Positions 36,360-44,827 of a stretch of 64,000 bases of DNA are shown here, in pieces. How positions within the stretch are numbered: position 1 is the first letter of the stretch; each line of letters begins with the position of its first letter. The position numbers and the translations under genes were made by a program. Origin of the DNA: Pseudomonas gingeri (GTDB taxonomy: Bacteria > Pseudomonadota > Gammaproteobacteria > Pseudomonadales > Pseudomonadaceae); assembly GCF_013386115.1 (NCBI RefSeq), contig NZ_JACAOR010000006.1, forward strand, positions 62,001-126,000, given 5' to 3'. The notes below the pieces were generated by a model. The model saw only the letters and a list, made by a program, of their open reading frames with translations, did no database searches and was not told the DNA's origin.

Positions 36360-37336
36360 ATCAGTTCAGTTCCAAACCGGTTTCCGCCCGCGTCCTCGAC
36401 GCAGCCATTGCCTGGCAGCTGTGCCTGGACACCGGCGGGCGCGGCTCCGTGGAACAGGCCGAGTTCGAGAAATGGCACGCCGCCCATGAAGAGCACGCCA
36501 GGGCCTGGAGCCAGCTGGGCATGCTCGACCAGCGCTTCAGCGGCACCAGCGCGCCGGCCCGCAGTGCCCTGCTGAAATCCCGCGACGGTGTCCGCCAGCG
36601 CGTGCGCAAGCTCGGCAGCGGCCTCGCCAGTGTGATGCTGGCCTGCGGCCTGGCGCTGTTCCTCGGCAATCGCTATCTGCCCATCGATTACTGGCTGGCC
36701 GACCAGCGCACGGCCACCGGCGAGCAGCGCACCCTGCACCTGGCCGACGGTACCGTTATCCAGCTCAACACCCACAGCGCCCTGGATGTGCGTTTCGACG
36801 AGACGACCCGACGCATCGTGCTGAGGGACGGCGAGATCCTGATCGAGACCGGCCATAACGATGCCCGGCCGTTTATCGTCGAAACCGAGGATGGCCGCAT
36901 GCGCGCGCTGGGGACGCGGTTCCTGGTCAAGCGCGAGGAAGACGGCACGCGGCTGAGTGTCCTGCAGTCGGCGGTTGCCGCCCGTCCGTACGCGGTCACC
37001 GACGAACAGATCCTGCATGAAGGCCAGCAGGTGCTGATGCACCGCGATGGCCTCGGCCCGCTGCTGGCCCTCAACCCCGGCGCCGATGCCTGGACCCGCG
37101 GCATGCTGGTGGTGGACAACGTTCGGCTGGCGGACATGCTCGAAGAACTGGGCCGCTACCGACGCGGCCACCTGGGCGTCGACCCGAAAGTCGCCGACCT
37201 GCGGATCACCGGCAGCTTCCCGCTGCACGACACCAACCTGGCGCTGACCGCCCTGCTGCCGACCTTGCCGGTGCAGATCGAGCGGCATACCCAGTGGTGG
37301 GTAACGGTGCAAGCCAAGGCCATCAGCAAACCCTGA
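36356..37336 (+). CDS. fiuR: FecR-type anti-sigma/sigma regulator (FiuR-like)
   Basis: 326 aa. N-terminal cytoplasmic anti-sigma domain (about 1-75, with FEKWHAAHEEHARAW typical of FecR). One membrane helix follows (about 83-100, ASVMLACGLALFLGN), then a periplasmic FecR/STN-binding domain (about 115-326) with LADGTVIQLNTHSALDV. It passes the signal from the receptor N-terminus to the sigma factor. Co-translated with fiuI; the receptor gene starts about 310 bp later. Confidence 0.9.
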   Translation: MNQFSSKPVSARVLDAAIAWQLCLDTGGRGSVEQAEFEKWHAAHEEHARAWSQLGMLDQRFSGTSAPARSALLKSRDGVRQRVRKLGSGLASVMLACGLALFLGNRYLPIDYWLADQRTATGEQRTLHLADGTVIQLNTHSALDVRFDETTRRIVLRDGEILIETGHNDARPFIVETEDGRMRALGTRFLVKREEDGTRLSVLQSAVAARPYAVTDEQILHEGQQVLMHRDGLGPLLALNPGADAWTRGMLVVDNVRLADMLEELGRYRRGHLGVDPKVADLRITGSFPLHDTNLALTALLPTLPVQIERHTQWWVTVQAKAISKP

Positions 37337-37369
37337 ATAACAACGCCGATCGCTCCCACGCTCGGCGGT

Positions 37370-37474
37370 TGATCGTTCCCACGCTCTGCGTGGGAATGCC
37401 TCTCTGGACGCTCTGCGTCCGCTGTGTAACGCAGAGCGCACGGCTGCCTACCCACGCAGCCTGTGGGAACGATC
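37370..37474. repeat. Diverged GATCGTTCCCACGC inverted repeat upstream of fiuA
   Basis: GATCGTTCCCACGCTCTGCG begins the element and CAGCCTGTGGGAACGATC ends it; internal GGACGCTCTGCGTCC is kept. A second partial head (GATCGCTCCCACGCTCGG) lies just before, at 37348. The rest of the 309-bp gap (37475-37645) is AT-rich and probably holds the sigma-dependent fiuA promoter, which was not pinned down. Confidence 0.75.
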
Positions 37475-37645
37475 CAGATATCAAGGACGAACACAGACCT
37501 GTGGCTCACTCGCCACAGGAGCCCACTTGATATTTTGTAAGCAGAAAATTCGTGAATCTAAATTATTTTCAATCAGCTCTATCACTTTTCGGATTTCGTT
37601 CGGCACATAGGCATTGAGAAACATTTCCATTCAGGAACCCATGCC

Positions 37646-40051
37646 ATGTCCCGTTCGCTCGATACCCTGCTCCGCCCCAGTCTCCTGGCCGTCGCCATCG
37701 TCCTCGGCACTCCCCTGCTCAGCCCGACGCTGGTCGCCGCCGAACAGACTGCCAGCGTGCGCGCCTACAACCTGCCGGCCGGCCCACTGGGCGTGACGCT
37801 GAGCCAGATCGCCAGTCAGGCGGGACTGACCCTGAGCCTCGATCCGGCGCTGGCGTCAGGCAAGACCTCGGCGCCGGTCAAGGGCCAGCTCGATGCGATC
37901 ACCGCACTGCACACCGCCCTCGGCGGCACCGGCCTGCAACTGGTGCAGAGCAGCGCCGGGACCTACACCCTGATCGCTGTTCCGAGCGGCGTCATGGCCC
38001 TGCCGGAAACCAATATCACTGGCGAGGGCAGCGCTGAAAGCGCCTGGGGTCCGGTCGAAGGCTACACCGCGACCCGCACTGCCGCCGGGACCAAGACGGA
38101 CACCGCGATCGTCGAGGCACCCCGCTCGATCTCGGTCATTACCCGTGAACAGATGGAAGATCGCGGCGTACAGAATCTCGACGATGCCCTGCGCTACACC
38201 CCGGGCGTGATCGCCAGCAGCTACGGCAGCGACTCACGCGCAGACTGGCTGCGAATCCGCGGCTTCGAACCGACCCAGTTCCTCGATGGCCTGCCGCTGC
38301 CCAAGGGTTCCTATGCCAACCCCAAGGCTGAAACCTGGGATCTGGAACGCATTGCCGTCCTGCGCGGCCCGGCCTCCTCGGTCTATGGTCAAACCCCGCC
38401 AGGCGGCATGCTGGACATGGTCAGCCGACGCCCCGAGGCCGAGACCAGCCACGAAGTACGCGCCGAAGTGGGCAGCAACAATCGCAAGCAGATCAGCTTC
38501 GACAGCACCGGCAAGATCGATGACGAAGGCCGGTTCCTCTACCGCATCGACGGCGTGATCCGTGACGGCGGCACGCCCATCGACCATATCGACGACAAGC
38601 GCTACAACATCGCCCCCAGCCTGACCTGGAATATCGACGACGATACCCACCTGACCTTCCTGTCGCAGTACACCCGCGACGATACCGGCATCAGCGGTCA
38701 GTTCCTGCCGCTGCAGGGCACCAAGCTGCCTTCGGCGGCCGGGGATATTTCTCATCACAAGAACCTGGGCGACCCGGACTCGGACTACTACGACCGTACC
38801 TACTACGCCCTGGGCTACAGCTTCGATCATCGGTTCAACGATGTCTGGCAGTTCAAGCAGAACCTGCGCTACACCAAAAGCGAACTGGCCTTCCGCCAGG
38901 CCTATGCATCCTTTGGCAATGTCGTCGCCCCGGATGGCACCCTTACCCGCCTCGTCGACAAGGTCAACGAAGACATCAGCCAGTTCGCGCTGGACAACAA
39001 CTTCCAGGCCGACTTCCAGACCGGAGCCCTCAGCCACACCGTGCTGCTGGGCCTCGATCATCAGCGCAGCGACACCAGCTACCACTGGCAGGAAGGCAGC
39101 GCGCCCAGCAGCAACGTGATCCACCCGATCTTCGGGCAGGACTTCTCCAACATCGCCTACAACACCTTCTATAACTACAACCAGAAGACCAACCAGACCG
39201 GCCTGTATGCCCAGGACCAGATCTCCCTGGACAAGTGGCGCCTGACCCTCGGCGGGCGTGAGGACTGGATTCATACCGGCACCACCTTCTTCAACCAGAA
39301 CGATGCCACCAGCACACGTCGCGACAAGGCCTTCAGCGGCAACGCCGGGCTGAGCTACGTCTTCGACTCCGGGATCACCCCGTATATTTCCTATACCGAG
39401 TCGTTCCAGCCGTCCCAGGGTGCCAACGCCAGCGCGACCCAATCCTTCAAGCCGACCGAAGGCCATCAGTACGAACTGGGCGTGAAGTACCAGCCGCCGG
39501 GTAGCAAGACCCTGCTCACCGCCGCCGTGTTCGACCTGCGCCAGGAAAACGTCTCGGTCAGCGACCGTGGCATCACCAGCCAGATCGGCGAAACCAAGGT
39601 CCGTGGCCTGGAGCTCGAAGCCACCTCCAACGTGACCGAGAACCTCAAGCTGATCGCGGCCTACACCTACACAGACTCGGAAATCCTCAAGGGCGACGAC
39701 AAGGGCAACCGCCTGCAACTGGTGCCACGCAACCAGGCCTCCGTCTGGAGTGACTACACCTGGCGCACCGGCTTCCTCGACGGTTTCGGCGTCGGCGGCG
39801 GCGTGCGTTATGTCGGTGACACCTACGGCAACACCGCGAACACTGCCAACGGCCACGTAGGCTCCTACGCGGTCTACGACGCGGCCGTGCACTACGACTT
39901 GGGTCGCCTGAGCAGTTCATTGGCCGGTGCTTCGGTGGAAGTCAACGCGAAGAACCTGTTCAACAAGGACTACCTTTCCACCTGTGATGGCACCTGGTGT
40001 TACTACGGTGACGAGCGCAACGTGGTCGCCAGCGTGAACTACAAGTGGTAA
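37646..40051 (+). CDS. fiuA: TonB-dependent siderophore receptor with signalling domain (FiuA-like)
   Basis: 801 aa outer-membrane receptor. Signal peptide to about residue 32 (ending LVAAEQ), STN/secretin-TonB signalling domain (about 33-115), TonB box region and plug (about 150-260, with SISVITREQMEDRGVQNLDDALRYTPGV and IRGFEPTQFLDGLPL), then a 22-strand barrel ending in NVVASVNYKW, a typical final strand with aromatic residue. Length and neighbours match the ferrichrome receptor FiuA of P. aeruginosa (802 aa, memory). The exact siderophore is inferred; ferrioxamine is an alternative. Confidence 0.85.
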   Translation: MSRSLDTLLRPSLLAVAIVLGTPLLSPTLVAAEQTASVRAYNLPAGPLGVTLSQIASQAGLTLSLDPALASGKTSAPVKGQLDAITALHTALGGTGLQLVQSSAGTYTLIAVPSGVMALPETNITGEGSAESAWGPVEGYTATRTAAGTKTDTAIVEAPRSISVITREQMEDRGVQNLDDALRYTPGVIASSYGSDSRADWLRIRGFEPTQFLDGLPLPKGSYANPKAETWDLERIAVLRGPASSVYGQTPPGGMLDMVSRRPEAETSHEVRAEVGSNNRKQISFDSTGKIDDEGRFLYRIDGVIRDGGTPIDHIDDKRYNIAPSLTWNIDDDTHLTFLSQYTRDDTGISGQFLPLQGTKLPSAAGDISHHKNLGDPDSDYYDRTYYALGYSFDHRFNDVWQFKQNLRYTKSELAFRQAYASFGNVVAPDGTLTRLVDKVNEDISQFALDNNFQADFQTGALSHTVLLGLDHQRSDTSYHWQEGSAPSSNVIHPIFGQDFSNIAYNTFYNYNQKTNQTGLYAQDQISLDKWRLTLGGREDWIHTGTTFFNQNDATSTRRDKAFSGNAGLSYVFDSGITPYISYTESFQPSQGANASATQSFKPTEGHQYELGVKYQPPGSKTLLTAAVFDLRQENVSVSDRGITSQIGETKVRGLELEATSNVTENLKLIAAYTYTDSEILKGDDKGNRLQLVPRNQASVWSDYTWRTGFLDGFGVGGGVRYVGDTYGNTANTANGHVGSYAVYDAAVHYDLGRLSSSLAGASVEVNAKNLFNKDYLSTCDGTWCYYGDERNVVASVNYKW

Positions 40052-40094
40052 CAGCACCCGCCTTGATCACGCGGACCACCTGAACCACCGCGGA

Positions 40095-40182
40095 CCTGTA
40101 GGAGCCGGCTTGCTGGCGATGAGGCCCTTGAGCCTTGCAGCGCCCATTCGGACGCCATCGCCGGCAAGCCGGCTCCCACAGG
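40095..40182. repeat. REPIN after fiuA
   Basis: CCTGTAGGAGCCGGCTTGCTGG and the inverted CATCGCCGGCAAGCCGGCTCCCACAGG, 226-bp gap before the PepSY gene. Confidence 0.8.
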
Positions 40183-40277
40183 CCTTGTGACGTTTCCCGC
40201 CTCCCACTTGCTTAGCCGGGCAACCTTGAGGCAAGCCGCATTCCCATAGCGCGCCCTCATCCAGACTGTGGTCAACC

Positions 40278-41402
40278 ATGAAAAGCAAAACCATCCGCCG
40301 CTGGTCCTTTATCCACACCTGGACCAGCCTGATCTGCACCCTGTTCCTGCTGATGCTGGCGCTGACCGGCCTGCCGTTGATCTTCCACCATGAGATCGAC
40401 CACCTGCTGGGCGATGCCGCCGAGCTCAGGCAGATGCCCGCCGACACCCCGGCGCTGGACCTGCAGCAACTGGTCCGCGCCGCCGAGGCCCATCGTCCGG
40501 GCGAGGTCATGCAGTACTTCGGCTGGGACGAGGAAGACCCCAATGGCGTGATCGCGATCATGGCGAAAACCGCCGGCACCGAGCCCAACTCGTCCCATAC
40601 CTTCATGCTCGACGCCCGCACCGGAGAAGCCCTGGAACTGCCCTCGGCCAACGGCGGGCTGATGATGGTCATGCTGCGCCTGCACGTGGACATGTTCGCC
40701 GGGCTGCCCGGCAAGCTGCTGCTGGCCTTCATGGGTGTGCTGTTCGTGCTGGCGATCATCTCCGGCGTGGTGCTCTACCTGCCGTTCATGCGTCGCCTGA
40801 AGTTCGCCACGGTCCGCCAGGACAAATCCACCCGCCTGCGCTGGCTCGACCTGCACAACCTGATCGGCGTCGTCATCCTGACCTGGTGCCTGGTGGTTGG
40901 CATCACCGGCGTGATCAGCGCCTGCGCCGACCTGATCATCGCCGCCTGGCGCAACGACAGCCTCGGCGCCATGGTCGAACCCTACCGCAACGCCCCACCG
41001 CTGACCGACCGCGCGCCCGCCACGCATCTGCTGGAGATCGCCGCCCAGGCTGCCCCCGGCATGCGCCCGGACTTTATCGCCTTCCCCGGCACGCGCTTCT
41101 CCAGCGAGCACCACTACGCGGTGTTCATGAAGGGCAGCACGCACCTGACCTCCCACCTGCTGACCCCGGTGCTGATCGATGCCAGCACCCTGCAGGTCAC
41201 CGCAGTGGCCGAACGGCCCTGGTACATGGACGCCATGGGCATGTCGCAACCGCTGCACTTCGGCGACTACGGTGGCATGCCGATGAAAATCCTCTGGGCC
41301 GTCCTCGATGTGCTGACCATCATCGTGCTCGGCAGTGGCGTGTACCTGTGGTGGGTCCGGCGCCGGACCACGGCGGGCGTCGCGGCGGAGGTCGTGGGAT
41401 GA
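40278..41402 (+). CDS. PepSY-associated membrane protein (putative ferric-siderophore reductase)
   Basis: 374 aa with four membrane helices (about 12-34, 142-170, 195-220, 338-360) and two periplasmic PepSY-like stretches. Conserved histidines in helices (FIHTWTSL, HHEIDHLL, LRLHVDMF, LDLHNLIG) fit haem binding. This is the PepSY_TM family that includes FoxB-like inner-membrane siderophore reductases. Its place after fiuA supports iron release or uptake. The last bases overlap the next small gene (ATGA). Confidence 0.85.
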   Translation: MKSKTIRRWSFIHTWTSLICTLFLLMLALTGLPLIFHHEIDHLLGDAAELRQMPADTPALDLQQLVRAAEAHRPGEVMQYFGWDEEDPNGVIAIMAKTAGTEPNSSHTFMLDARTGEALELPSANGGLMMVMLRLHVDMFAGLPGKLLLAFMGVLFVLAIISGVVLYLPFMRRLKFATVRQDKSTRLRWLDLHNLIGVVILTWCLVVGITGVISACADLIIAAWRNDSLGAMVEPYRNAPPLTDRAPATHLLEIAAQAAPGMRPDFIAFPGTRFSSEHHYAVFMKGSTHLTSHLLTPVLIDASTLQVTAVAERPWYMDAMGMSQPLHFGDYGGMPMKILWAVLDVLTIIVLGSGVYLWWVRRRTTAGVAAEVVG

Positions 41403-41587
41403 AGCCGAGGCAATCGAACTTCTGGAAGGTCTTCGGCCTGCCGACCGTGATCGCCCTGCTCACCGCCGCCGGGCTGTTCGCCGCCTTGCTCGGTGACGGT
41501 GCCTGGGATGCGCTGAGCTGGCTGGGGCTGGGGATACCGGCACTGATCGCGGTGCAGGCGTTGCTCAGACGCGCTTCGCGAAAATAA
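41399..41587 (+). CDS. Small inner-membrane protein, translationally coupled to the PepSY gene
   Basis: 62 aa: starts MKPRQSNFWKVFGLPTVIAL and is mainly two hydrophobic helices (about 10-30 and 38-55) with a basic C-terminus. The ATG overlaps the PepSY stop by four bases. Small proteins of this kind often accompany siderophore reductases. Function unknown. Confidence 0.8.
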   Translation: MKPRQSNFWKVFGLPTVIALLTAAGLFAALLGDGAWDALSWLGLGIPALIAVQALLRRASRK

Positions 41588-41592
41588 GCGAA

Positions 41593-41605
41593 GTCATACG
41601 ATGAC
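41593..41605. promoter_or_regulatory. Perfect 13-bp palindrome GTCAT-ACG-ATGAC
   Basis: An exact inverted repeat six bases after the small membrane gene. A near-identical copy (GTCATACGACGAC) lies at 41757 over the MFS transcription start. A pair of sites 164 bp apart could allow DNA looping by one repressor. Confidence 0.5.
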
Positions 41606-41621
41606 GGCCTGCGTCGTGTCT

Positions 41622-41644
41622 TTCGCGGGCAAGCCCGCTCCCAC
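41622..41644. repeat. Single REP core
   Basis: TTCGCGGGCAAGCCCGCTCC without an inverted partner, in the gap before the MFS promoter. Confidence 0.7.
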
Positions 41645-41668
41645 CTAAGACAGGGCCAGTCCGCCCCG

Positions 41669-41706
41669 AGCGCTCGTCGGTAAAAAGCCGTTACGGGCGC
41701 TTTTTT
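41669..41706 (+). terminator. Rho-independent terminator of the fiu/PepSY unit
   Basis: AGCGC (41669-41673) pairs with GCGCT (41697-41701), and the inner CGT/ACG and CGG/CCG pairs are also present. Six to seven T residues (41701-41706) follow. Confidence 0.75.
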
Positions 41707-41719
41707 ATTGCGCTCGCGA

Positions 41720-41769
41720 TTGACATCCCCGCCAGACACTCCTTATAAAGGCCAAAGTCATACGACGAC
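41720..41769 (+). promoter_or_regulatory. Strong sigma-70 promoter with operator for the MFS gene
   Basis: Consensus -35 TTGACA (41720-41725), 18-bp spacer, then TATAAA (41744-41749). The predicted start near 41757 is covered by GTCATACGACGAC (41757-41769), a copy of the 41593 palindrome with one changed pair; TACAACG follows. The 5' leader before the gene would be about 230 bases and contains no open reading frame of note. Confidence 0.75.
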
Positions 41770-41985
41770 ATACAACGAAACAAATTTACTCCAATAAAAA
41801 TAATTCAAAGAGTGTCCACGCCAATGATCCGAGCCGCCGCTTTCTCCGCAGGCCTTCCCCGATTGCGCTCCCTGCGCTTGCACACGGTCGGTACGCCGCC
41901 CTTGTGATGTCTTTCCCACCCCGCCAGGCGCTCGCGCGCGGGGTGCCATGCACCACCCCATTCCAAAAATAACAATGGTGAAGTG

Positions 41986-43278
41986 ATGAAAGTCAAAGGC
42001 ATCCGCTGGTGGATGATCGCCCTGGTCACCTGTGGCCTGATGGTCAACTACCTGGCTCGCAATACCCTGTCGGTGGCGGCACCGACGCTGATGAACGAGA
42101 TGAACATCTCCACCGAGCAGTACTCGCATATCGTCGTCGCCTGGCAGATCGGCTACGCCCTGATGCAACCGATTGCCGGTTATATCGTCGACGCCATCGG
42201 CACCAAGCTGGGCTTTGCGATCTTCGCCATCGCCTGGTCCCTGGCCTGCGCGGCGGCGGCCCTGGCCACCGGCTGGCAGGGGCTGGCGTTCATGCGCGGC
42301 CTGCTCGGCGTCACCGAGGCCGCCGGCATGCCGTCGGCGGTCAAGACCTCCACCGAATGGTTCCCGGCCAAGGAACGCTCCGTCGCCATCGGCTGGTTCA
42401 ATATCGGCTCGTCCTTTGGCGCGCTGCTCGCCCCGCCACTGGTGGTCTGGGCCATCCTGCACAGCGGCTGGCAACTGGCGTTCATCAGCGTCGGCGTCCT
42501 GGGCATCGCCTGGAGCGCGGCCTGGTTGCTGCTGTACAAGCATCCCCGTGACCAGAAGCGCCTGAGCGACGCCGAACGCGACTACATCCTCAGCGGTCAG
42601 GAAGACCACTTCAAGGACACCACGACGAAAAGAGGCAACTGGAAAAAGGTCGTCGCCAGCCGCAACTTCTTCGCCATCGCCAGCGCGCGTTTTCTCTCCG
42701 AGCCGGCCTGGCAGACCTTCAACGCCTGGATCCCGCTGTACCTGATGACCGAGCGGCACATGAACATCAAGGAAATCGCGATGTTCGCCTGGCTGCCGTT
42801 CCTCGCCGCCGACCTGGGGTGCATCGTCGGCGGCTACCTGAGCCCGTTCTTCCACAAGCACCTGAAGGTCAGCCTTTTCACCTCGCGCAAAATGGTGATG
42901 TTCCTCGGCTGCAGTTGCATGATCGGCCCCGCCTGCATCGGCCTGGTGGACAGCCCCTACGTCGCCATCGCCCTGCTCTGCGTCGGCGGCTTTGCCCACC
43001 AGACCCTGTCCGGCGCGCTGTATGCGATCACCTCCGACTCCTTCGGCAAGAACGAGGTGGCCACCGCCACCGGTGTCAGCGGCATGTTCGGCTTCTTCGG
43101 CGCGGCCCTGTTCACCATGGTGCTGGGCATCATGGTGACCAAGGTCGGCTACAGCCCGCTGTTCGTGACCCTGGCCATCCTCGATATCGTCGCCGCTTTC
43201 CTGGTGTGGAACGTGGCCCGGCCGCTCAAGTCGAGCCCGGTCGAACCGTCGCCGGCCGGCAGTCCTGCCCTGGCCTGA
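41986..43278 (+). CDS. MFS transporter, hexuronate/anion-cation symporter type
   Basis: 430 aa, twelve membrane helices. The N-terminus IRWWMIALVTCGLMVNYLARNTLSVAAPTL and KTSTEWFPAKERSVAIGWFN are typical of the ACS family (ExuT/GudP-type sugar-acid transporters). Substrate probably a hexuronate or aldarate, not provable here since no catabolic gene is adjacent. ATG at 41986 is chosen; a GTG directly before it at 41983 is possible. Its strong promoter with overlapping operator suggests tight repression until substrate is present. Confidence 0.88.
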   Translation: MKVKGIRWWMIALVTCGLMVNYLARNTLSVAAPTLMNEMNISTEQYSHIVVAWQIGYALMQPIAGYIVDAIGTKLGFAIFAIAWSLACAAAALATGWQGLAFMRGLLGVTEAAGMPSAVKTSTEWFPAKERSVAIGWFNIGSSFGALLAPPLVVWAILHSGWQLAFISVGVLGIAWSAAWLLLYKHPRDQKRLSDAERDYILSGQEDHFKDTTTKRGNWKKVVASRNFFAIASARFLSEPAWQTFNAWIPLYLMTERHMNIKEIAMFAWLPFLAADLGCIVGGYLSPFFHKHLKVSLFTSRKMVMFLGCSCMIGPACIGLVDSPYVAIALLCVGGFAHQTLSGALYAITSDSFGKNEVATATGVSGMFGFFGAALFTMVLGIMVTKVGYSPLFVTLAILDIVAAFLVWNVARPLKSSPVEPSPAGSPALA

Positions 43279-43355
43279 ACCGGGGCGGAAACAGGCTGGC
43301 GATCCGTTTCGCCAGCTGCGCCCCGCAGCGCTGATCCTCGCGCAGCCCCAGCGAC

Positions 43356-44729
43356 CTACTCATGGGCCACCCCGCTCTCGGCGGGCAGCGCCCCGGCCGC
43401 CCTGGCCTGGCCGATGCCGTACCAGTCGAGCTTGCGGGTCAGTACCATGAACACCCCGAGCAGGCCGAACAGCAGCAGCGAGCCCATCAGCAACGCATAG
43501 TCTTCGGCACTCAGCAGCCCAAATAGCAGGCCATACAAAGCGGCCAGGGCGGCGGCAAAGCCCAGGCCATGGCTCAGACTGCGCAACACATGGCAGACAT
43601 AGAAACCGATCAGGCCGACACAGGCAGCGGCTGACAACAGGTAGGCCAGGCCGAACCCCAGGTGTTCCGACAGCGACAGCAACAGCAGGTAGAAGAACGC
43701 CAGCGCCGCGCCGACCAGGGCGTACTGGATCGGGTGCACCGCCAGGCGCTTGAGCACTTCGAACAGAAAGAAGCCGGCGAAGGTCAGGGCAATGAACAGC
43801 AGGGCATATTTGATCGCCCGGTCGGACTTGAGGTACTGGTCCACCGGCTCGATAAAGCTCACCCCGAAACTGCGCGCCTTGAACGCCTCGCAATTGGTCG
43901 TCTCCAGGCACTGGTTCAACGCTTCATGCAGGTTGGTGGAGAAGAACGACGTCTGCCAGTTGGCGCTGAACCCCTGATCGGTGATTTCCCGCTGGGCAGG
44001 CAGGTAGTTGCCGATAAAACTCGGATGCGGCCAATCGGCGCTCAGGTGCACGCTGCTGGTCTTGCCCACCGGCATCACCTGCAATTGACCGGTGCCCTGC
44101 AAGGCCAGGTCGAAGGCAAAATCCAGGCGTTTTTCTTCGCGACCGTCGACACGCGGCAAGGTCACGTGGACGCCATCCCCCAGCCAGCTCACCTGGGTCC
44201 CTGGCAGGAACTCCAGTTGCTGATTGCCCAGTTGCAGGGTCAGCGCGTTCTCGATGCCACGGATATCGCTGATGCCCACCGCCAGGTACGGCTCGTCGAA
44301 GCGGTAATCGGCGAAGTCCTCGCTGATGCCCAACTGCGCCGGCAACGCGAAGGTGCCGCTGATGTGGTTGCTGGCGTGAAACAGCCGCGCTTCATAGATA
44401 CCCCGCGCACGCAGCTCGGTCTGCACCTTGCCATCGAGCTCGAAACGCTCCGGCAGGAAGTACAGGCGCCCGCTGGTTTCGCTGGTCTGCTGGAAACGCT
44501 CACCCTTGTCATTGGTCTTCCACTCACGCACCGTCTGGCGATACGGCACGACCATCACCGGGCCGCTCACCAGCTGGCTGTAGCTGGAACTGCGGGCGAT
44601 GTCCTCGAGGACGCCGTCACGCAGGCCCTGTCGCTCATCGATCATCCCGTCGATCATCATCAGGGGAATCAGCAACAACAGCATCAGTAGGGCAATCGCC
44701 CCGAATTTTATCGCCAGACTACGGTTCAT
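43356..44729 (-). CDS. creD: Inner-membrane protein CreD
   Basis: 457 aa. One N-terminal membrane helix (about 8-28), a large periplasmic domain (about 30-320), and five or six C-terminal helices. CreD signatures: NRSLAIKFGAIALLMLLLLIP, YSQLVSGPVMVVPY, and HPIQYALVGAALAFFYLLLLSLSEH. It is the main target of CreBC and is linked to envelope integrity and beta-lactam response. The ATG at 44729 has GGGAGAGAG upstream. Five phased repeats lie between it and creC. Confidence 0.93.
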   Translation of the reverse strand: MNRSLAIKFGAIALLMLLLLIPLMMIDGMIDERQGLRDGVLEDIARSSSYSQLVSGPVMVVPYRQTVREWKTNDKGERFQQTSETSGRLYFLPERFELDGKVQTELRARGIYEARLFHASNHISGTFALPAQLGISEDFADYRFDEPYLAVGISDIRGIENALTLQLGNQQLEFLPGTQVSWLGDGVHVTLPRVDGREEKRLDFAFDLALQGTGQLQVMPVGKTSSVHLSADWPHPSFIGNYLPAQREITDQGFSANWQTSFFSTNLHEALNQCLETTNCEAFKARSFGVSFIEPVDQYLKSDRAIKYALLFIALTFAGFFLFEVLKRLAVHPIQYALVGAALAFFYLLLLSLSEHLGFGLAYLLSAAACVGLIGFYVCHVLRSLSHGLGFAAALAALYGLLFGLLSAEDYALLMGSLLLFGLLGVFMVLTRKLDWYGIGQARAAGALPAESGVAHE

Positions 44730-44775
44730 GGGGTCTCTCTCCCTGTTGGAATGGGAGAGAGTCTGTGCTGCCCGT

Positions 44776-44826
44776 GTGGAGCCTTGATGGGCGAAATATG
44801 GAGACTGTGTGGAGACTGCGTGGAGA
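44776..44826 (-). promoter_or_regulatory. Five 11-bp-phased half-sites before creD (CreB sites)
   Basis: Plus-strand heptamers GTGGAGC (44776), ATGGGCG (44787), ATGGAGA (44798), GTGGAGA (44809) and GTGGAGA (44820) start exactly 11 bp apart. On the minus strand this reads TCTCCAC repeated, similar to the cre/blr tag TTCAC-N6-TTCAC. Phasing by one helical turn is typical of OmpR/PhoB-class regulators. The array begins one base after the creC stop codon. Confidence 0.75.
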
Positions 44827-44827
44827 G

